Shown here: positions 15,704 through 24,194 of the stretch, piece after piece | How the letters are laid out: every line of letters starts with the position of its first letter | Position numbering within the stretch: the stretch's first letter is position 1 | Position numbers and translations under genes: made by a program | Assembly: GCA_017620205.1 (NCBI GenBank) | Contig: JAFZQX010000034.1 | Location: 27,303-91,302 of the forward strand | Direction of reading: 5' to 3' | Length of the DNA stretch: 64,000 nt | DNA from: Clostridia bacterium | GTDB lineage: Bacteria; Bacillota; Clostridia; UMGS1883; UMGS1540 | The notes under the pieces: generated by a model | The model's input: only the letters and a program-made list of their open reading frames with translations | Database searches by the model: none | Told to the model about the DNA's origin: nothing

Positions 15704-16606
15704 ATGAACGTTCGAACATATTTAAAAGTTCTGCTTATCACCTTACTTATTGTATCTGTTATGGCTCTTGGCTTTATTGCATACTATATCTGGACAACCA
15801 ACGTTTGGGGCGCCTATGCTTTTAAATCAGGTCAGCACGGCGACGCTCTCGATGAAATAGAAGGCAGCAGGATAAATACACTTGTTGTCGGCAAAGACAG
15901 AGTTGCCGATAATACCGACACTATTTTGGTTATGTCTGCCGATACAAGCGATTCCAATATTTATATCGTTTCCATACCGCGTGATACAAAGGTTTCCGTA
16001 AACGGAAGAACGATGAAGATAAACGCTGTTTACAGCTACGCAAAATACTCAGGTGAAGCGCCCGAAGAGCTTCTTATTGATACGGTAAAAGAAGTTACGG
16101 GTATTAAAATAAATAATTACGCAATAATCGATACAAAAGCGTTCCGCGAAATTGTTGACGCTTTGGACGGCGTTGAGTATGACGTTCCGCGTGACTATAA
16201 CTATGACGATCCGTATCAGGATCTTCATATTCATATCAAGAAAGGTTTTCAGACGCTCTATGGCGAAGACGCGGAGGGTCTTGTCAGATACAGACATGAC
16301 TATGCCAGAGCCGACCTCGAACGTGTTGAAGTTCAGCAGTCGTTTATAAAAGAGCTTATCAAGCAGAAATTAAAAGCAAAATATATAACAAAAGCTCCCA
16401 AGGTATATCGTTCGGCACAGGAAAATATAACAAGTAATTTCACCGTTAATGAGCTTATGGAATACGCAAGAAAACTGAAGGATATTTCCGACGATACAAT
16501 TCATACGTTTACGATCCCCGGAGAGGCGCGTATGATAAACGGCGCTTCCTACTTTATTATATATGAAGAGGAAACAAAAGAGATGGTTCGTAAATATTTT
16601 GAATAA
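15704..16606 (+). CDS. LytR-CpsA-Psr (LCP) family protein
   Basis: LCP proteins transfer undecaprenyl-linked glycopolymers (teichoic acids, capsule, secondary wall polymer) to peptidoglycan at the outer membrane face. The ATG at 15704 (AAAGGA 8 bases upstream) gives 300 residues; the longer frame runs back into tRNA-Tyr and is rejected. A single N-terminal membrane helix (about 8-30) is followed by the LCP domain: NTDTILVMSAD, the conserved SIPRDTKV with its Arg, and YRHDYARADLERVEVQQ, the Arg/Asp-rich loop that contacts the pyrophosphate. The product may attach the polymer bound by the SLH protein at 12.7 kb, which is inference. Its length is standard. Confidence 0.93.
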   Translation: MNVRTYLKVLLITLLIVSVMALGFIAYYIWTTNVWGAYAFKSGQHGDALDEIEGSRINTLVVGKDRVADNTDTILVMSADTSDSNIYIVSIPRDTKVSVNGRTMKINAVYSYAKYSGEAPEELLIDTVKEVTGIKINNYAIIDTKAFREIVDALDGVEYDVPRDYNYDDPYQDLHIHIKKGFQTLYGEDAEGLVRYRHDYARADLERVEVQQSFIKELIKQKLKAKYITKAPKVYRSAQENITSNFTVNELMEYARKLKDISDDTIHTFTIPGEARMINGASYFIIYEEETKEMVRKYFE

Positions 16607-16640
16607 TTTTGCCAAAATTTTTTAAACCCTTAAAAAAAGC

Positions 16641-16669
16641 TTGACAATAAAATATCAATGGCATATAAT
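16641..16669 (+). promoter_or_regulatory. Near-consensus promoter for the cyclophilin lipoprotein
   Basis: TTGACA (16641-16646), 17-bp spacer, TATAAT (16664-16669); AAGGAG at 16702-16707 precedes the ATG at 16719. Confidence 0.9.
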
Positions 16670-16718
16670 ATTATTTGGTTCGATGTATTTTCGTACCGTT
16701 TAAGGAGAATGTTTAATT

Positions 16719-17366
16719 ATGAAAAAAAGTATTATTTTCCTTCTTTGTGCATCGCTTCTTTTTATGATTGCAGCCTGCGGCAACACTACGGAAACTCCCG
16801 AAGCTACAGCTGTTCCCGAAGCAACAGAGGCACCGGCCGAAACAGCCGCGCCCGAAGAAACCACAGATAAGGAGACTGAAAAAGTAATGGTTGAAATAAC
16901 AATGGAAAACGGCGGCGTAATGGAACTGGAACTTTATCCGGACATTGCACCCATAACAGTTGAAAACTTTGTTAAACTCGCAAACGAAGGCTTTTATGAC
17001 GGCCTTACGTTCCACAGAATTATAAAAGGCTTTATGATCCAGGGCGGCGACCCGGAAGGTACGGGTATGGGCGGCTCTGATACTAACATCAAAGGCGAAT
17101 TCACATCAAACGGCGTTAAAAACGACTTAAAGCACGAGAGAGGCGTTATCTCAATGGCGCGCGCGCAAGACCCCAACAGCGCAAGCTCACAGTTTTTCAT
17201 CGTTCATGAAGATTCCCTCTTCCTTGACGGTCAGTATGCCGCTTTCGGTAAGATGACATCGGGCTTTGAAGTTTTGGACTCTCTTGCGGAAACTCCCGTT
17301 TTAGATTCAAACGGAACTGTTGCTCCGGAAAATCAGCCCAAAATAAAATCAATAAAAATAAAGTAA
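16719..17366 (+). CDS. Lipoprotein cyclophilin-type peptidyl-prolyl isomerase
   Basis: 215 residues. A lipoprotein signal peptide ends in the lipobox MIAAC (Cys at residue 20), so the protein is anchored to the outer face of the membrane. A ~35-residue linker rich in Pro, Glu, Thr and Ala follows. The cyclophilin domain (about 58-215) shows FHRIIKGFMIQGGD, GTGMGG, SMARAQDPNSASSQFFI and FLDGQYAAFG, including the catalytic Arg of FHR and the Gln of QGGD. It is expected to speed proline isomerisation in exported proteins during folding. It has its own consensus promoter. Many Clostridia use exactly this lipoprotein form in addition to, or in place of, parvulin-type PrsA. Confidence 0.93.
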   Translation: MKKSIIFLLCASLLFMIAACGNTTETPEATAVPEATEAPAETAAPEETTDKETEKVMVEITMENGGVMELELYPDIAPITVENFVKLANEGFYDGLTFHRIIKGFMIQGGDPEGTGMGGSDTNIKGEFTSNGVKNDLKHERGVISMARAQDPNSASSQFFIVHEDSLFLDGQYAAFGKMTSGFEVLDSLAETPVLDSNGTVAPENQPKIKSIKIK

Positions 17367-17379
17367 TTTATGGCTATCG

Positions 17380-17417
17380 CGAGACACTTATATTACTTAA
17401 TTAATTTGCCTGTCTCG
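17380..17417. promoter_or_regulatory. 7-bp inverted repeat upstream of gapA
   Basis: CGAGACA (17380-17386) and TGTCTCG (17411-17417) separated by 24 AT-rich bases, just before the gapA ribosome binding site. It may be an operator or a leader stem; no clear promoter could be assigned in this gap. Confidence 0.35.
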
Positions 17418-17443
17418 TAATAAATATATTGGAGGTTTTACAC

Positions 17444-18460
17444 ATGTCAGTAAAAGTTGCTATTAATGGTTTTGGCCGTATCGGCCGTTTGGCTTTCCGC
17501 CAGATGTTCGGTGCAGAAGGTTATGAGGTTGTTGCTATAAACGATCTTACAAGCCCGAAGATGCTTGCTCATCTTTTAAAGTATGACTCTTCTCAGGGCA
17601 GATACGCTCTCTGCGACAAAGTAACAGCAGGCGAAGATTCCATCACGGTTGACGGCAAAGAAATCAAAATTTATGCCGAAGCGGATGCTAAAAATCTTCC
17701 CTGGGGCAAAATCGGTGTAGACGTTGTTTTAGAATGCACAGGTTTCTACACATCAAAGGACAAAGCACAGGCTCATATCGATGCAGGTGCTAAAAAGGTT
17801 ATCATCTCTGCTCCCGCAGGCAATGACCTTCCCACAATAGTTTACAATGTAAACCATGACACACTCAAAGCAACGGATACAGTTATTTCCGCTGCTTCCT
17901 GCACAACAAACTGTCTCGCTCCCATGACAAAGGCTTTAAATGAACTTGCTCCCATCCAGAGTGGTATCATGAGCACAATTCATGCTTACACAGGCGACCA
18001 GATGACTCTTGACGGTCCCCAGAGAAAAGGCGACCTCAGACGTTCACGTGCAGCTGCCGTAAACATCGTTCCCAACAGCACAGGTGCAGCTAAAGCTATC
18101 GGTCTTGTTATTCCTGAACTCAACGGCAAACTTATCGGTTCTGCTCAGCGTGTTCCCACACCGACAGGTTCTACAACAATCCTCGTTGCAGTAGTTCGCG
18201 GCAACGTTACAAAAGAAGATATCAACGCTAAAATGAAAGCTTCAGCAAACGAATCCTTCGGCTACACAGAAGAAGAACTCGTTTCAAGCGACATCATCGG
18301 CATGAGATTCGGTTCTCTCTTCGATGCTACACAGACAATGGTAACATACATGCCCGAACTCGACTGCACACAGGTTCAGGTTGTTTCCTGGTATGACAAT
18401 GAGAACTCTTACACAAGCCAGATGGTAAGAACTATCAAATACTTCGCAGAACTTAAGTAA
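17444..18460 (+). CDS. gap: Glyceraldehyde-3-phosphate dehydrogenase, type I
   Basis: Converts glyceraldehyde 3-phosphate, NAD and phosphate to 1,3-bisphosphoglycerate in glycolysis. The ATG at 17444 has GGAGG 8 bases upstream (an in-frame ATG five codons earlier overlaps that site). The 338 residues show the Rossmann motif [14 protein letters not shown], the active-site segment [12 protein letters not shown] with the catalytic Cys, and the [14 protein letters not shown]-terminal signature. The length is typical. No pgk or tpi follows, so gap is not in the usual glycolytic cluster here. The codon choice looks more restricted than in neighbours, as expected for a highly expressed gene. Confidence 0.97.
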   Translation: MSVKVAINGFGRIGRLAFRQMFGAEGYEVVAINDLTSPKMLAHLLKYDSSQGRYALCDKVTAGEDSITVDGKEIKIYAEADAKNLPWGKIGVDVVLECTGFYTSKDKAQAHIDAGAKKVIISAPAGNDLPTIVYNVNHDTLKATDTVISAASCTTNCLAPMTKALNELAPIQSGIMSTIHAYTGDQMTLDGPQRKGDLRRSRAAAVNIVPNSTGAAKAIGLVIPELNGKLIGSAQRVPTPTGSTTILVAVVRGNVTKEDINAKMKASANESFGYTEEELVSSDIIGMRFGSLFDATQTMVTYMPELDCTQVQVVSWYDNENSYTSQMVRTIKYFAELK

Positions 18461-18476
18461 TTTCAGTTTTGTATTC

Positions 18477-18520
18477 AAAGTGGCTGTGCCAAAACCTTGG
18501 TCACAGCCGCTTTTCTTTTT
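18477..18520 (+). terminator. Terminator after gap
   Basis: 12-bp stem AAAGTGGCTGTG/CACAGCCGCTTT (18477-18488, 18502-18513) followed by a T-rich tract. The next gene's ribosome binding site starts directly after it. Confidence 0.8.
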
Positions 18521-18538
18521 GAAAGGAGAAAAAAGACA

Positions 18539-19903
18539 ATGAAAAAAGTTTTAAGCATTTTAACAGCAGCTCTTCTGATTATGTCATGCATATCCGTTTT
18601 CGCGGAAAACGACGTAACGGTTGTAGTTGACGGTCAAACGGTTTCATTTGACCAGCCGCCTATAATAGAAAACGGCAGAACACTCGTTCCCATGAGAGCG
18701 ATCTTTGAAGCGCTCGGCTGCGATGTTGACTATTATGAAGGCGAAGACGGCAGTCAGAATGTTTTTGCAAATAAAGGCGGCAAAAACATATCCCTGCAGA
18801 TAGGCTCTGCCGATATGTATACAAACGGCGACACGGTAACGCTCGACGTTCCCGCAAAGATTGTGGGCGACAGAACGCTCGTTCCCGTTCGCGCGATATC
18901 AGAGGCTCTTGAAGCTGCTGTTGACTGGAACGGAAACACAAAAACCGTTACCGTTGAAAGCAAACGCGGCGCTCACAGATTTGTTACTCAAAAAATAACA
19001 GAAAACCAGACCGGTGCTTATACTCTTGAAGCTTCCGCAAAATATCCTATCTTATACGCCGATACGGAATGCCCGATTCTTGCCGCTATTAATGCGGAAA
19101 TCAAAAAAGACGCCGAAGACTTTATAGAGGAAGCAACAAGTCTCTATGCAGAAATAGACGCTGCAGATGCCGATATTATTCCCGAAGATGCAAGACAAAT
19201 AACATACGAGATGGATTATGACATAACTCTTGACAGAAACAACCTCCTCTCCATTGTAGAATACTACTACATGTATACAGGCGGCGCTCATCCGAATTCC
19301 CATATGGTAGGCAAGGTATATAACCTTAACGACGGCAGCAAAATAGCTTTAACTGACATATTAAATACAGAAGCTGTAGACCTTGACGCGATAATAGCGG
19401 AAGGTATTACAAAATATTTTGACGGCGACACGACATATGCGTCACTCGCTGTTGAAGAAAAAGAAAACGCGGGCTACTATTTAACGGACGATTCTCTCGT
19501 TATATTCTACGTTCCTTATCAGATAGCTTCCTACGCGGCAGGCTATCCCACGTTTGAAGTTCCGTTCTCACCCGCCGCTTTCAAATTTGACTTATCCGGC
19601 TATAACCTTCCTGAGCTTAACTTAAACCTCGATGGCAATATCACAACGGCTTATGAATGGATTCAGGCAAGCGAAAACGACAAATTGACCGTTATAAGAG
19701 AATACGAAGAGCAGAATACGGATCTTTTAGGCGCACCCGGCGTGTTCAAGTTTAACATCAAAGGCAAAAAGCCCGGCTTTACGGAGCTTAAACTCCGCTA
19801 CAGAAGACCGTATGAAACAGACGCTTTAAAGACGCTTATCTATAAGCTCCGCGTTGAAAACAATTTAAATGTTACAATCTGCGCTTCGGAAATAATACAA
19901 TAA
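18539..19903 (+). CDS. Secreted stalk-domain protein with DUF3298-like and chagasin-like (I42) regions
   Basis: 454 residues from the ATG at 18539 (GAAAGGAG 10 bases upstream). After a signal peptide (cut near VFA, residue 22), residues ~25-140 form a stalk/CuAO_N1 domain with ENGRTLVPMRAIFEALG and GDRTLVPVRAISEALE. Residues ~150-350 resemble the DUF4163/DUF3298 pair found in RsiV and PdaC-type proteins (YTGGAHPNSHMVGKVYNLN). The last ~85 residues carry the three-loop pattern of chagasin-family cysteine-protease inhibitors (MEROPS I42): ITTAYEW (368-374) for the NPTTGxxW loop, GAPG (398-401) for GxxG, and a PGFTELKLRYRRPYE segment with RPY for RPW/F. The inhibitor call is by eye and unconfirmed. 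It has a terminator on each side. Confidence 0.75.
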   Translation: MKKVLSILTAALLIMSCISVFAENDVTVVVDGQTVSFDQPPIIENGRTLVPMRAIFEALGCDVDYYEGEDGSQNVFANKGGKNISLQIGSADMYTNGDTVTLDVPAKIVGDRTLVPVRAISEALEAAVDWNGNTKTVTVESKRGAHRFVTQKITENQTGAYTLEASAKYPILYADTECPILAAINAEIKKDAEDFIEEATSLYAEIDAADADIIPEDARQITYEMDYDITLDRNNLLSIVEYYYMYTGGAHPNSHMVGKVYNLNDGSKIALTDILNTEAVDLDAIIAEGITKYFDGDTTYASLAVEEKENAGYYLTDDSLVIFYVPYQIASYAAGYPTFEVPFSPAAFKFDLSGYNLPELNLNLDGNITTAYEWIQASENDKLTVIREYEEQNTDLLGAPGVFKFNIKGKKPGFTELKLRYRRPYETDALKTLIYKLRVENNLNVTICASEIIQ

Positions 19904-19914
19904 TTTAGAAATAC

Positions 19915-19947
19915 AAAAAGGATTGCGGCAAAGCCGCAATCCTTTTT
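19915..19947 (+). terminator. Rho-independent terminator
   Basis: 15-bp perfect stem AAAAAGGATTGCGGC/GCCGCAATCCTTTTT with an AAA loop and T run. Confidence 0.92.
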
Positions 19948-19949
19948 AT

Positions 19950-20133
19950 GTTTTATAACTTGCCGAAGACAAATACAACTGCGGAGTAATAAAACTCAAC
20001 GCAGGCGAATAACACTGCCAAGGCAATATAACTAACAGTGTTATTCCGCGTGCAGTGATATTTAACCCTCCGGTTTAAGTGATATTCAGAGAGTTATATT
20101 TTGTTTGCGGTGCAAACAAAATTTTGACACTCC
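19950..20133. repeat. Intergenic array of palindromes
   Basis: No gene. Three hairpins lie in a row: GAATAACACTG ... CAGTGTTATTC (11-bp arms), TTAACC-N4-GGTTTAA, and ATTTTGTTTGC-GGT-GCAAACAAAAT (11-bp perfect arms), with two copies of AGTGATATT between. Similar strings of AGTGATAT-bearing hairpins occur between genes in other Clostridia (recalled, not searched). The last hairpin could also serve spoIIR, which ends at 20134, as a weak terminator. Confidence 0.5.
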
Positions 20134-20763
20134 CTATTTCGCAAAAGCAGTTTTTATCGTTTTGTAAGACGATTCTATCATATCAACAACTTTAAATCTG
20201 ACATCAATTCCGTCCGCAGCGGTAATAAGAGCTATCTCATCATCCGTCAGCATACCCGAAAACGTCTCTGCGGCGCTTTTATTGCCCACAGAAGCATCCA
20301 CAAAGCACAGAGGGGGAAACATGACGCACCACCAGTTTTGTCCCTCTCCTGCGCCGATTTTGACTCTTACGGCGTCATATTCGCCGGAGGGAAACGCAAT
20401 ATCGCCGTAATTTTTCATAGGAAAGTCGTATTTGCCCGTCCGCAGCGATACGGAATAATCATATCCGCGCTTTTCTATTTCGTCCTTTGCCGCCGCTTCC
20501 AGAAATTCTTTGTTCTCGTTTAAGACCTTCATGGTTTCTTCTTTTGTTTTGCAGTTTTCAAAAAGCTTATGCCCTTCTTTTAAAAGTCTGTCGCGCACGC
20601 AGAGCTTTAAGTTCTGGTCTTCATCGCTGTCGCTGTTTGCGAGAATATGAAGCCTTAAAACTTTTGACGACAAATCCTCCTGCACGCCGAGCGAATAGGA
20701 AATAACGGAAAGCGAAATAATAAATGCCGAAAGCGCCGATATGGCTATTATTTTCTTTTTCAT
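20134..20763 (-). CDS. spoIIR: Stage II sporulation protein R
   Basis: SpoIIR is made in the forespore and secreted into the intermembrane space, where it triggers SpoIIGA to cleave pro-sigma-E in the mother cell. The 209-residue protein starts at the ATG at 20763 (AAGGTGAG 4-5 bases upstream; the 14-codon longer frame would start above the likely transcript start). It has an N-terminal membrane/signal segment and the hallmark VLRLHILANSDSDEDQNLKL, followed by the conserved VRDRLL and the late EGQNWWCVMFPPLCFVD motif. A forespore-type promoter is seen upstream. Length and motifs are standard. It shows the organism belongs to an endospore-forming lineage. Confidence 0.95.
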   Translation of the reverse strand: MKKKIIAISALSAFIISLSVISYSLGVQEDLSSKVLRLHILANSDSDEDQNLKLCVRDRLLKEGHKLFENCKTKEETMKVLNENKEFLEAAAKDEIEKRGYDYSVSLRTGKYDFPMKNYGDIAFPSGEYDAVRVKIGAGEGQNWWCVMFPPLCFVDASVGNKSAAETFSGMLTDDEIALITAADGIDVRFKVVDMIESSYKTIKTAFAK

Positions 20764-20793
20764 GGTCTCACCTTCATTTTTTAGTTCTAAATG

Positions 20794-20823
20794 AAGTTTT
20801 GACAAAATTAAATAGTTTTATAC
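20794..20823 (-). promoter_or_regulatory. Candidate sigma-F promoter for spoIIR
   Basis: On the minus strand GTATA (20819-20823), a 15-bp spacer, then GTCAAAACTT (20794-20803). Compared with the B. subtilis sigma-F pattern (GYWTA, about 15-16, GGNRANANTW) only one informative base differs. spoIIR is a known sigma-F gene. The -35 abuts the clpX terminator. Confidence 0.6.
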
Positions 20824-20854
20824 AAAAAAGCCGCAGCCCTTTGGCCGCGGCTTT
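20824..20854 (-). terminator. Terminator of the tig-clpP-clpX operon
   Basis: Stem AAAGCCGCAGCC/GGCCGCGGCTTT with one mismatch (20827-20838, 20843-20854) and a T run on the minus strand (20824-20829). Confidence 0.85.
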
Positions 20855-20857
20855 AAA

Positions 20858-22150
20858 TTATGCTGTTTCGCTATCTTCTTTTTTCTTATAAATGATTTTG
20901 GGCTTTTCTTTTTTCTCTATCGCCTTTTTCGTCAGAATTACTTTTTCTACGGAATCGTCCGACGGGATCTCAAACATGATATCCGTCAGTGTTTCTTCCA
21001 TTATGGCGCGAAGCCCTCTTGCGCCTGTCTTTCTGTCATAAGCTTTTTGAGCTATGGCTTCAAGTGCGTCATCTTCCGCCTCAAACTCTACGTTATCATA
21101 AGAGAGAAGCTCCGTATACTGCTTAACAAGCGCGTTTTTCGGCTGTGTTAAAATAACCTTCAGCGCTTCGATATCGAGCGCGTCAAGCGTAACTGTCACG
21201 GGAAGTCTGCCGACAAATTCGGGGATAAGACCGTATTTTAAAAGATCCTCGGGCTCAATCTCACGGAGTATCTCGCCCGTTTCTTTATTCCTTGTGCCTA
21301 TAACGTCAGCTCCGAAGCCCATCTGCTTCTTGCCGATTCTGTTTAAAATAACTTTATCAAGTCCGTCAAAAGCACCGCCCGCGATAAAGAGGATGTTTGA
21401 CGTGTCTATCTGAATAAACTCCTGATGCGGGTGCTTTCTGCCGCCCTGGGGAGGCACGGAAGCTACGGTACCCTCAAGTATTTTTAAAAGCGCCTGCTGA
21501 ACGCCCTCGCCGCTTACGTCTCTTGTTATAGACGGGTTTTCGCTTTTCTTTGATATCTTATCTATCTCGTCTATATAAATAATACCTCTTGATGCGCGGT
21601 CGATATCAAAATCAGCCGCCTGGATAAGACGGAGCAGTATGTTTTCAACGTCCTCGCCCACATATCCCGCTTCCGTAAGCGTTGTAGCGTCCGCTATCGC
21701 AAACGGAACGTCAAGAATTTTTGCAAGCGTCTGCGCCAAAAGCGTTTTGCCCGAGCCCGTGGGGCCCAGCAGCAGAATATTGCTCTTTTGAAGCTCAACG
21801 TCCGTTTTTTTCAGTGACGCTATTCTTTTATAGTGGTTATAAACCGCAACGGCAAGGCTCTTTTTCGCTCTGTCCTGACCGATTACGTAATCGTCAAGCG
21901 CGGCTTTGATATCCGCAGGCTTCGGCACATCACCCGTTACGGGTTCTTTGCCGCCGCTTACAACGTCCGCGCCTTCGTCTATGATGTCATAGCAAAGCTC
22001 TATACACTCGTCGCAGATATAAACGCCGGGGCCTGCGACAAGTCTTTTTACCTGGTCCTGACTTCTGCCGCAAAAAGAACATTTTACCGTCTTTTCGTTA
22101 TCATTTTTATTACTCAAATTAGAAAACCTTTGCCTTTCTTTCAAATACAT
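20858..22150 (-). CDS. clpX: ClpX ATPase subunit of the ClpXP protease
   Basis: AAA+ unfoldase that recognises substrates and threads them into ClpP. 430 residues: N-terminal C4 zinc domain (CSFCGRS ... ICDECIELC), Walker A GPTGSGKT, Walker [11 protein letters not shown], pore loop GYVGED, and the C-terminal [14 protein letters not shown] sensor region. The open frame begins with ATG at 22150, which has no visible ribosome binding site; a TTG at 22117 is preceded by AAAGG at 8 bases and would give the usual ClpX N-terminus SNKND before the zinc domain, so the true start may be 22117. It is the third gene of tig-clpP-clpX, 50 bases after clpP. Confidence 0.96.
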   Translation of the reverse strand: MYLKERQRFSNLSNKNDNEKTVKCSFCGRSQDQVKRLVAGPGVYICDECIELCYDIIDEGADVVSGGKEPVTGDVPKPADIKAALDDYVIGQDRAKKSLAVAVYNHYKRIASLKKTDVELQKSNILLLGPTGSGKTLLAQTLAKILDVPFAIADATTLTEAGYVGEDVENILLRLIQAADFDIDRASRGIIYIDEIDKISKKSENPSITRDVSGEGVQQALLKILEGTVASVPPQGGRKHPHQEFIQIDTSNILFIAGGAFDGLDKVILNRIGKKQMGFGADVIGTRNKETGEILREIEPEDLLKYGLIPEFVGRLPVTVTLDALDIEALKVILTQPKNALVKQYTELLSYDNVEFEAEDDALEAIAQKAYDRKTGARGLRAIMEETLTDIMFEIPSDDSVEKVILTKKAIEKKEKPKIIYKKKEDSETA

Positions 22151-22200
22151 TGAAAAAATTATACGCTTAACACGAGGGAAAAGCGTATAATTCTAATTGT

Positions 22201-22782
22201 TTATCTGGATGTTATCACTTTGTCTATCAAACCATACTTCATCGCTTCTTCAGCCGACATAAAGTTATCTCTTTCGGTGTCGCGCTCTATTGTCTCAAGC
22301 GGCTGACCCGTGTTTTTGCTGAGTATTTCATTTAAGTTTTGGCGGATCCTTATAATTCTGTCGGCATGGATTTTAATATCCGTTGCCTGGCCCTGCGTGC
22401 CGCCAAGCGGCTGGTGAATCATAATCTCGCTGTTGGGAAGGGCAAATCTCTTTCCCTTTGCGCCGCATGATAAGAGAAACGCACCCATGCTTGCCGCCAT
22501 GCCTATACAAATTGTCGAAACATCGCATTTTATATAGTTCATCGTGTCGTATATAGCCATACCTGCGGTGATTGAACCGCCGGGGCTGTTTATATAAAGG
22601 CTTATGTCTCTGTCGGGATCTTCGCTTTCCAAAAACAGCATCTGCGCTACAACAAGACTTGCCGTAACGTCATTTACCTCATCGCCGAGGAAAATGATTC
22701 TGTCTTTTAAAAGACGGGAAAAAATATCATAAGAGCGTTCGCCTCTATTTGTCTGCTCTACTACTACCGGTACCAGACTCAT
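22201..22782 (-). CDS. clpP: ATP-dependent Clp protease proteolytic subunit
   Basis: 193-residue serine protease that forms the double heptamer degraded-substrate chamber with ClpX. Catalytic triad context is visible: Ser in GMAASMGAF, His in MIHQPLGG, and Asp in the [12 protein letters not shown] region. The N-terminus [20 protein letters not shown] is nearly invariant in the family. AAGAGGTGG about 6 bases upstream supports the ATG at 22782. That start lies 38 bases inside the end of tig in another frame, an unusually long overlap that suggests translational coupling. Confidence 0.97.
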   Translation of the reverse strand: MSLVPVVVEQTNRGERSYDIFSRLLKDRIIFLGDEVNDVTASLVVAQMLFLESEDPDRDISLYINSPGGSITAGMAIYDTMNYIKCDVSTICIGMAASMGAFLLSCGAKGKRFALPNSEIMIHQPLGGTQGQATDIKIHADRIIRIRQNLNEILSKNTGQPLETIERDTERDNFMSAEEAMKYGLIDKVITSR

Positions 22783-24094
22783 CTTTTTCCACCTCTTTCT
22801 TTTTAGCAGCTCTCTTAACTGCCGAGTTTTCGGCTAAGAATTCAAGAGTTTTGTTGGTAACTATATCTTTCTTCATGCCGTCCATTGCGCTCTTCATAAG
22901 TGAGCGCACTTTTTCAATGTCCATATTGTACATTTCAGCCGTCTTCTGAAGTTCTTTTTCAACGTCTTCATCCGTAGCTTCAATTTTTTCTGCTTCGGCA
23001 ATTTTTTCAAGAATCAAGTTATCTTTAACCGCTTTTGCCGCGTTTTCTTTAAACTGTGCTCTGATACTGTCTGCTGTAGCGCCTGTATATTTAAGATATG
23101 CGTCAACGGATAATCCCTGTGACTGGAGGTTATACGCGAAGTCCTGAAGCATTCTGTCCGTCTGCTGTTCAATCATGCACTCGGGTATATCTATTTCTGT
23201 TTTTTCCGCAATTGCGGCTAAAACCTTATCTTCTTTTTCGCGGAGCGTTCTTATTTTTGCGCTCTCTTCAAGTTTCTTGCGAACGTCTGCTTTAAGCTCG
23301 TCAAACGTGTCAAATTCGCTTACGTCTTTTGCAAATTCATCGTCTTTCGCGGGGAGCTCTTTTTTCTTTATTGCTTTAATCTTTACTTTGAATTCGGCGT
23401 CCTTGCCTTTAAGGTCTTCAGCGTGATACTCTTCGGGGAACTTAAGCGCTACGGTTACGTCGTCGCCCGTTTTAGCGCCGATAAGCTGATCTTCAAAGCC
23501 GGGGATAAACTGACCGCTGCCGATCTCAAGCTCATGGTCTTCGCCTTTGCCGCCTGCAAATGCCACGCCGTCCGTAAAGCCTTCGTAGTCGATAACGGCG
23601 ATATCGCCTTTCTTAATTGCTCTTTTTTCAACGGTTACAAGACGTGCATTCTGCTCGCGCATACGCTCTATTTCAGCGTCAACGTCTTTAACAAGAACAT
23701 TATGTTCAACTTTTTCTATTTTTATTCCTTTGTATTCGGGCAGCTCAAATTCGGGTTTTAAAGGAACTTCCGCAGTGAAAACAGAATCCTCATCGCCGCC
23801 TATTTTTTGGATGTCTACCTTCGGGCTGTCAACAGGCTCAAGTTTATGTTCTTCAATAGCTTTTTCATACGCATCGGGGAACGCGATGTTTATAGCGTCC
23901 TCATAGAAAACGCCTTCGCCGTAATATTTCTCAATAAACTTACGGGGAGCTTTTCCCTTTCTGAAACCCGGAATCGCGATGCTTTTAACGCGTTTTTTGT
24001 ATGCCTTTTCAACGGCTTTTTCAAAATCTGCTTTGTCTATCGTGATTTCAAGCGTTGCTATATTCTTTTCCTTACTCTTAATTTCTGACTTCAT
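22745..24094 (-). CDS. tig: Trigger factor (ribosome-associated chaperone and prolyl isomerase)
   Basis: 449 residues. The N-terminal ribosome-binding domain contains the signature [18 protein letters not shown]; the middle is an FKBP-type isomerase domain ([16 protein letters not shown] ... [13 protein letters not shown]); the C-terminal helical arms follow. It binds near the exit tunnel and shields nascent chains. GGAGG lies close to the ATG. The last ~25 residues are highly charged ([10 protein letters not shown]) and the coding end overlaps clpP by 38 bases. First gene of the tig-clpP-clpX operon, a conserved order in Firmicutes. Confidence 0.97.
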   Translation of the reverse strand: MKSEIKSKEKNIATLEITIDKADFEKAVEKAYKKRVKSIAIPGFRKGKAPRKFIEKYYGEGVFYEDAINIAFPDAYEKAIEEHKLEPVDSPKVDIQKIGGDEDSVFTAEVPLKPEFELPEYKGIKIEKVEHNVLVKDVDAEIERMREQNARLVTVEKRAIKKGDIAVIDYEGFTDGVAFAGGKGEDHELEIGSGQFIPGFEDQLIGAKTGDDVTVALKFPEEYHAEDLKGKDAEFKVKIKAIKKKELPAKDDEFAKDVSEFDTFDELKADVRKKLEESAKIRTLREKEDKVLAAIAEKTEIDIPECMIEQQTDRMLQDFAYNLQSQGLSVDAYLKYTGATADSIRAQFKENAAKAVKDNLILEKIAEAEKIEATDEDVEKELQKTAEMYNMDIEKVRSLMKSAMDGMKKDIVTNKTLEFLAENSAVKRAAKKKEVEKDESGTGSSRADK

Positions 24095-24147
24095 AAACCT
24101 TTTCCTCCAAACATAGTGTAACTACAGTATTTTTGACAGTACATAAT

Positions 24148-24176
24148 ATTATATCAGCAAAATGCAAATATTTCAA
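24148..24176 (-). promoter_or_regulatory. Promoter of tig-clpP-clpX
   Basis: Minus strand: -35 TTGAAA (24171-24176), 17-bp spacer, -10 TATAAT (24148-24153) with an extended TGA before it. No CtsR-type heptad repeat was seen. Confidence 0.8.
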
Positions 24177-24194
24177 GCATTTTCTTTGAAAAAA

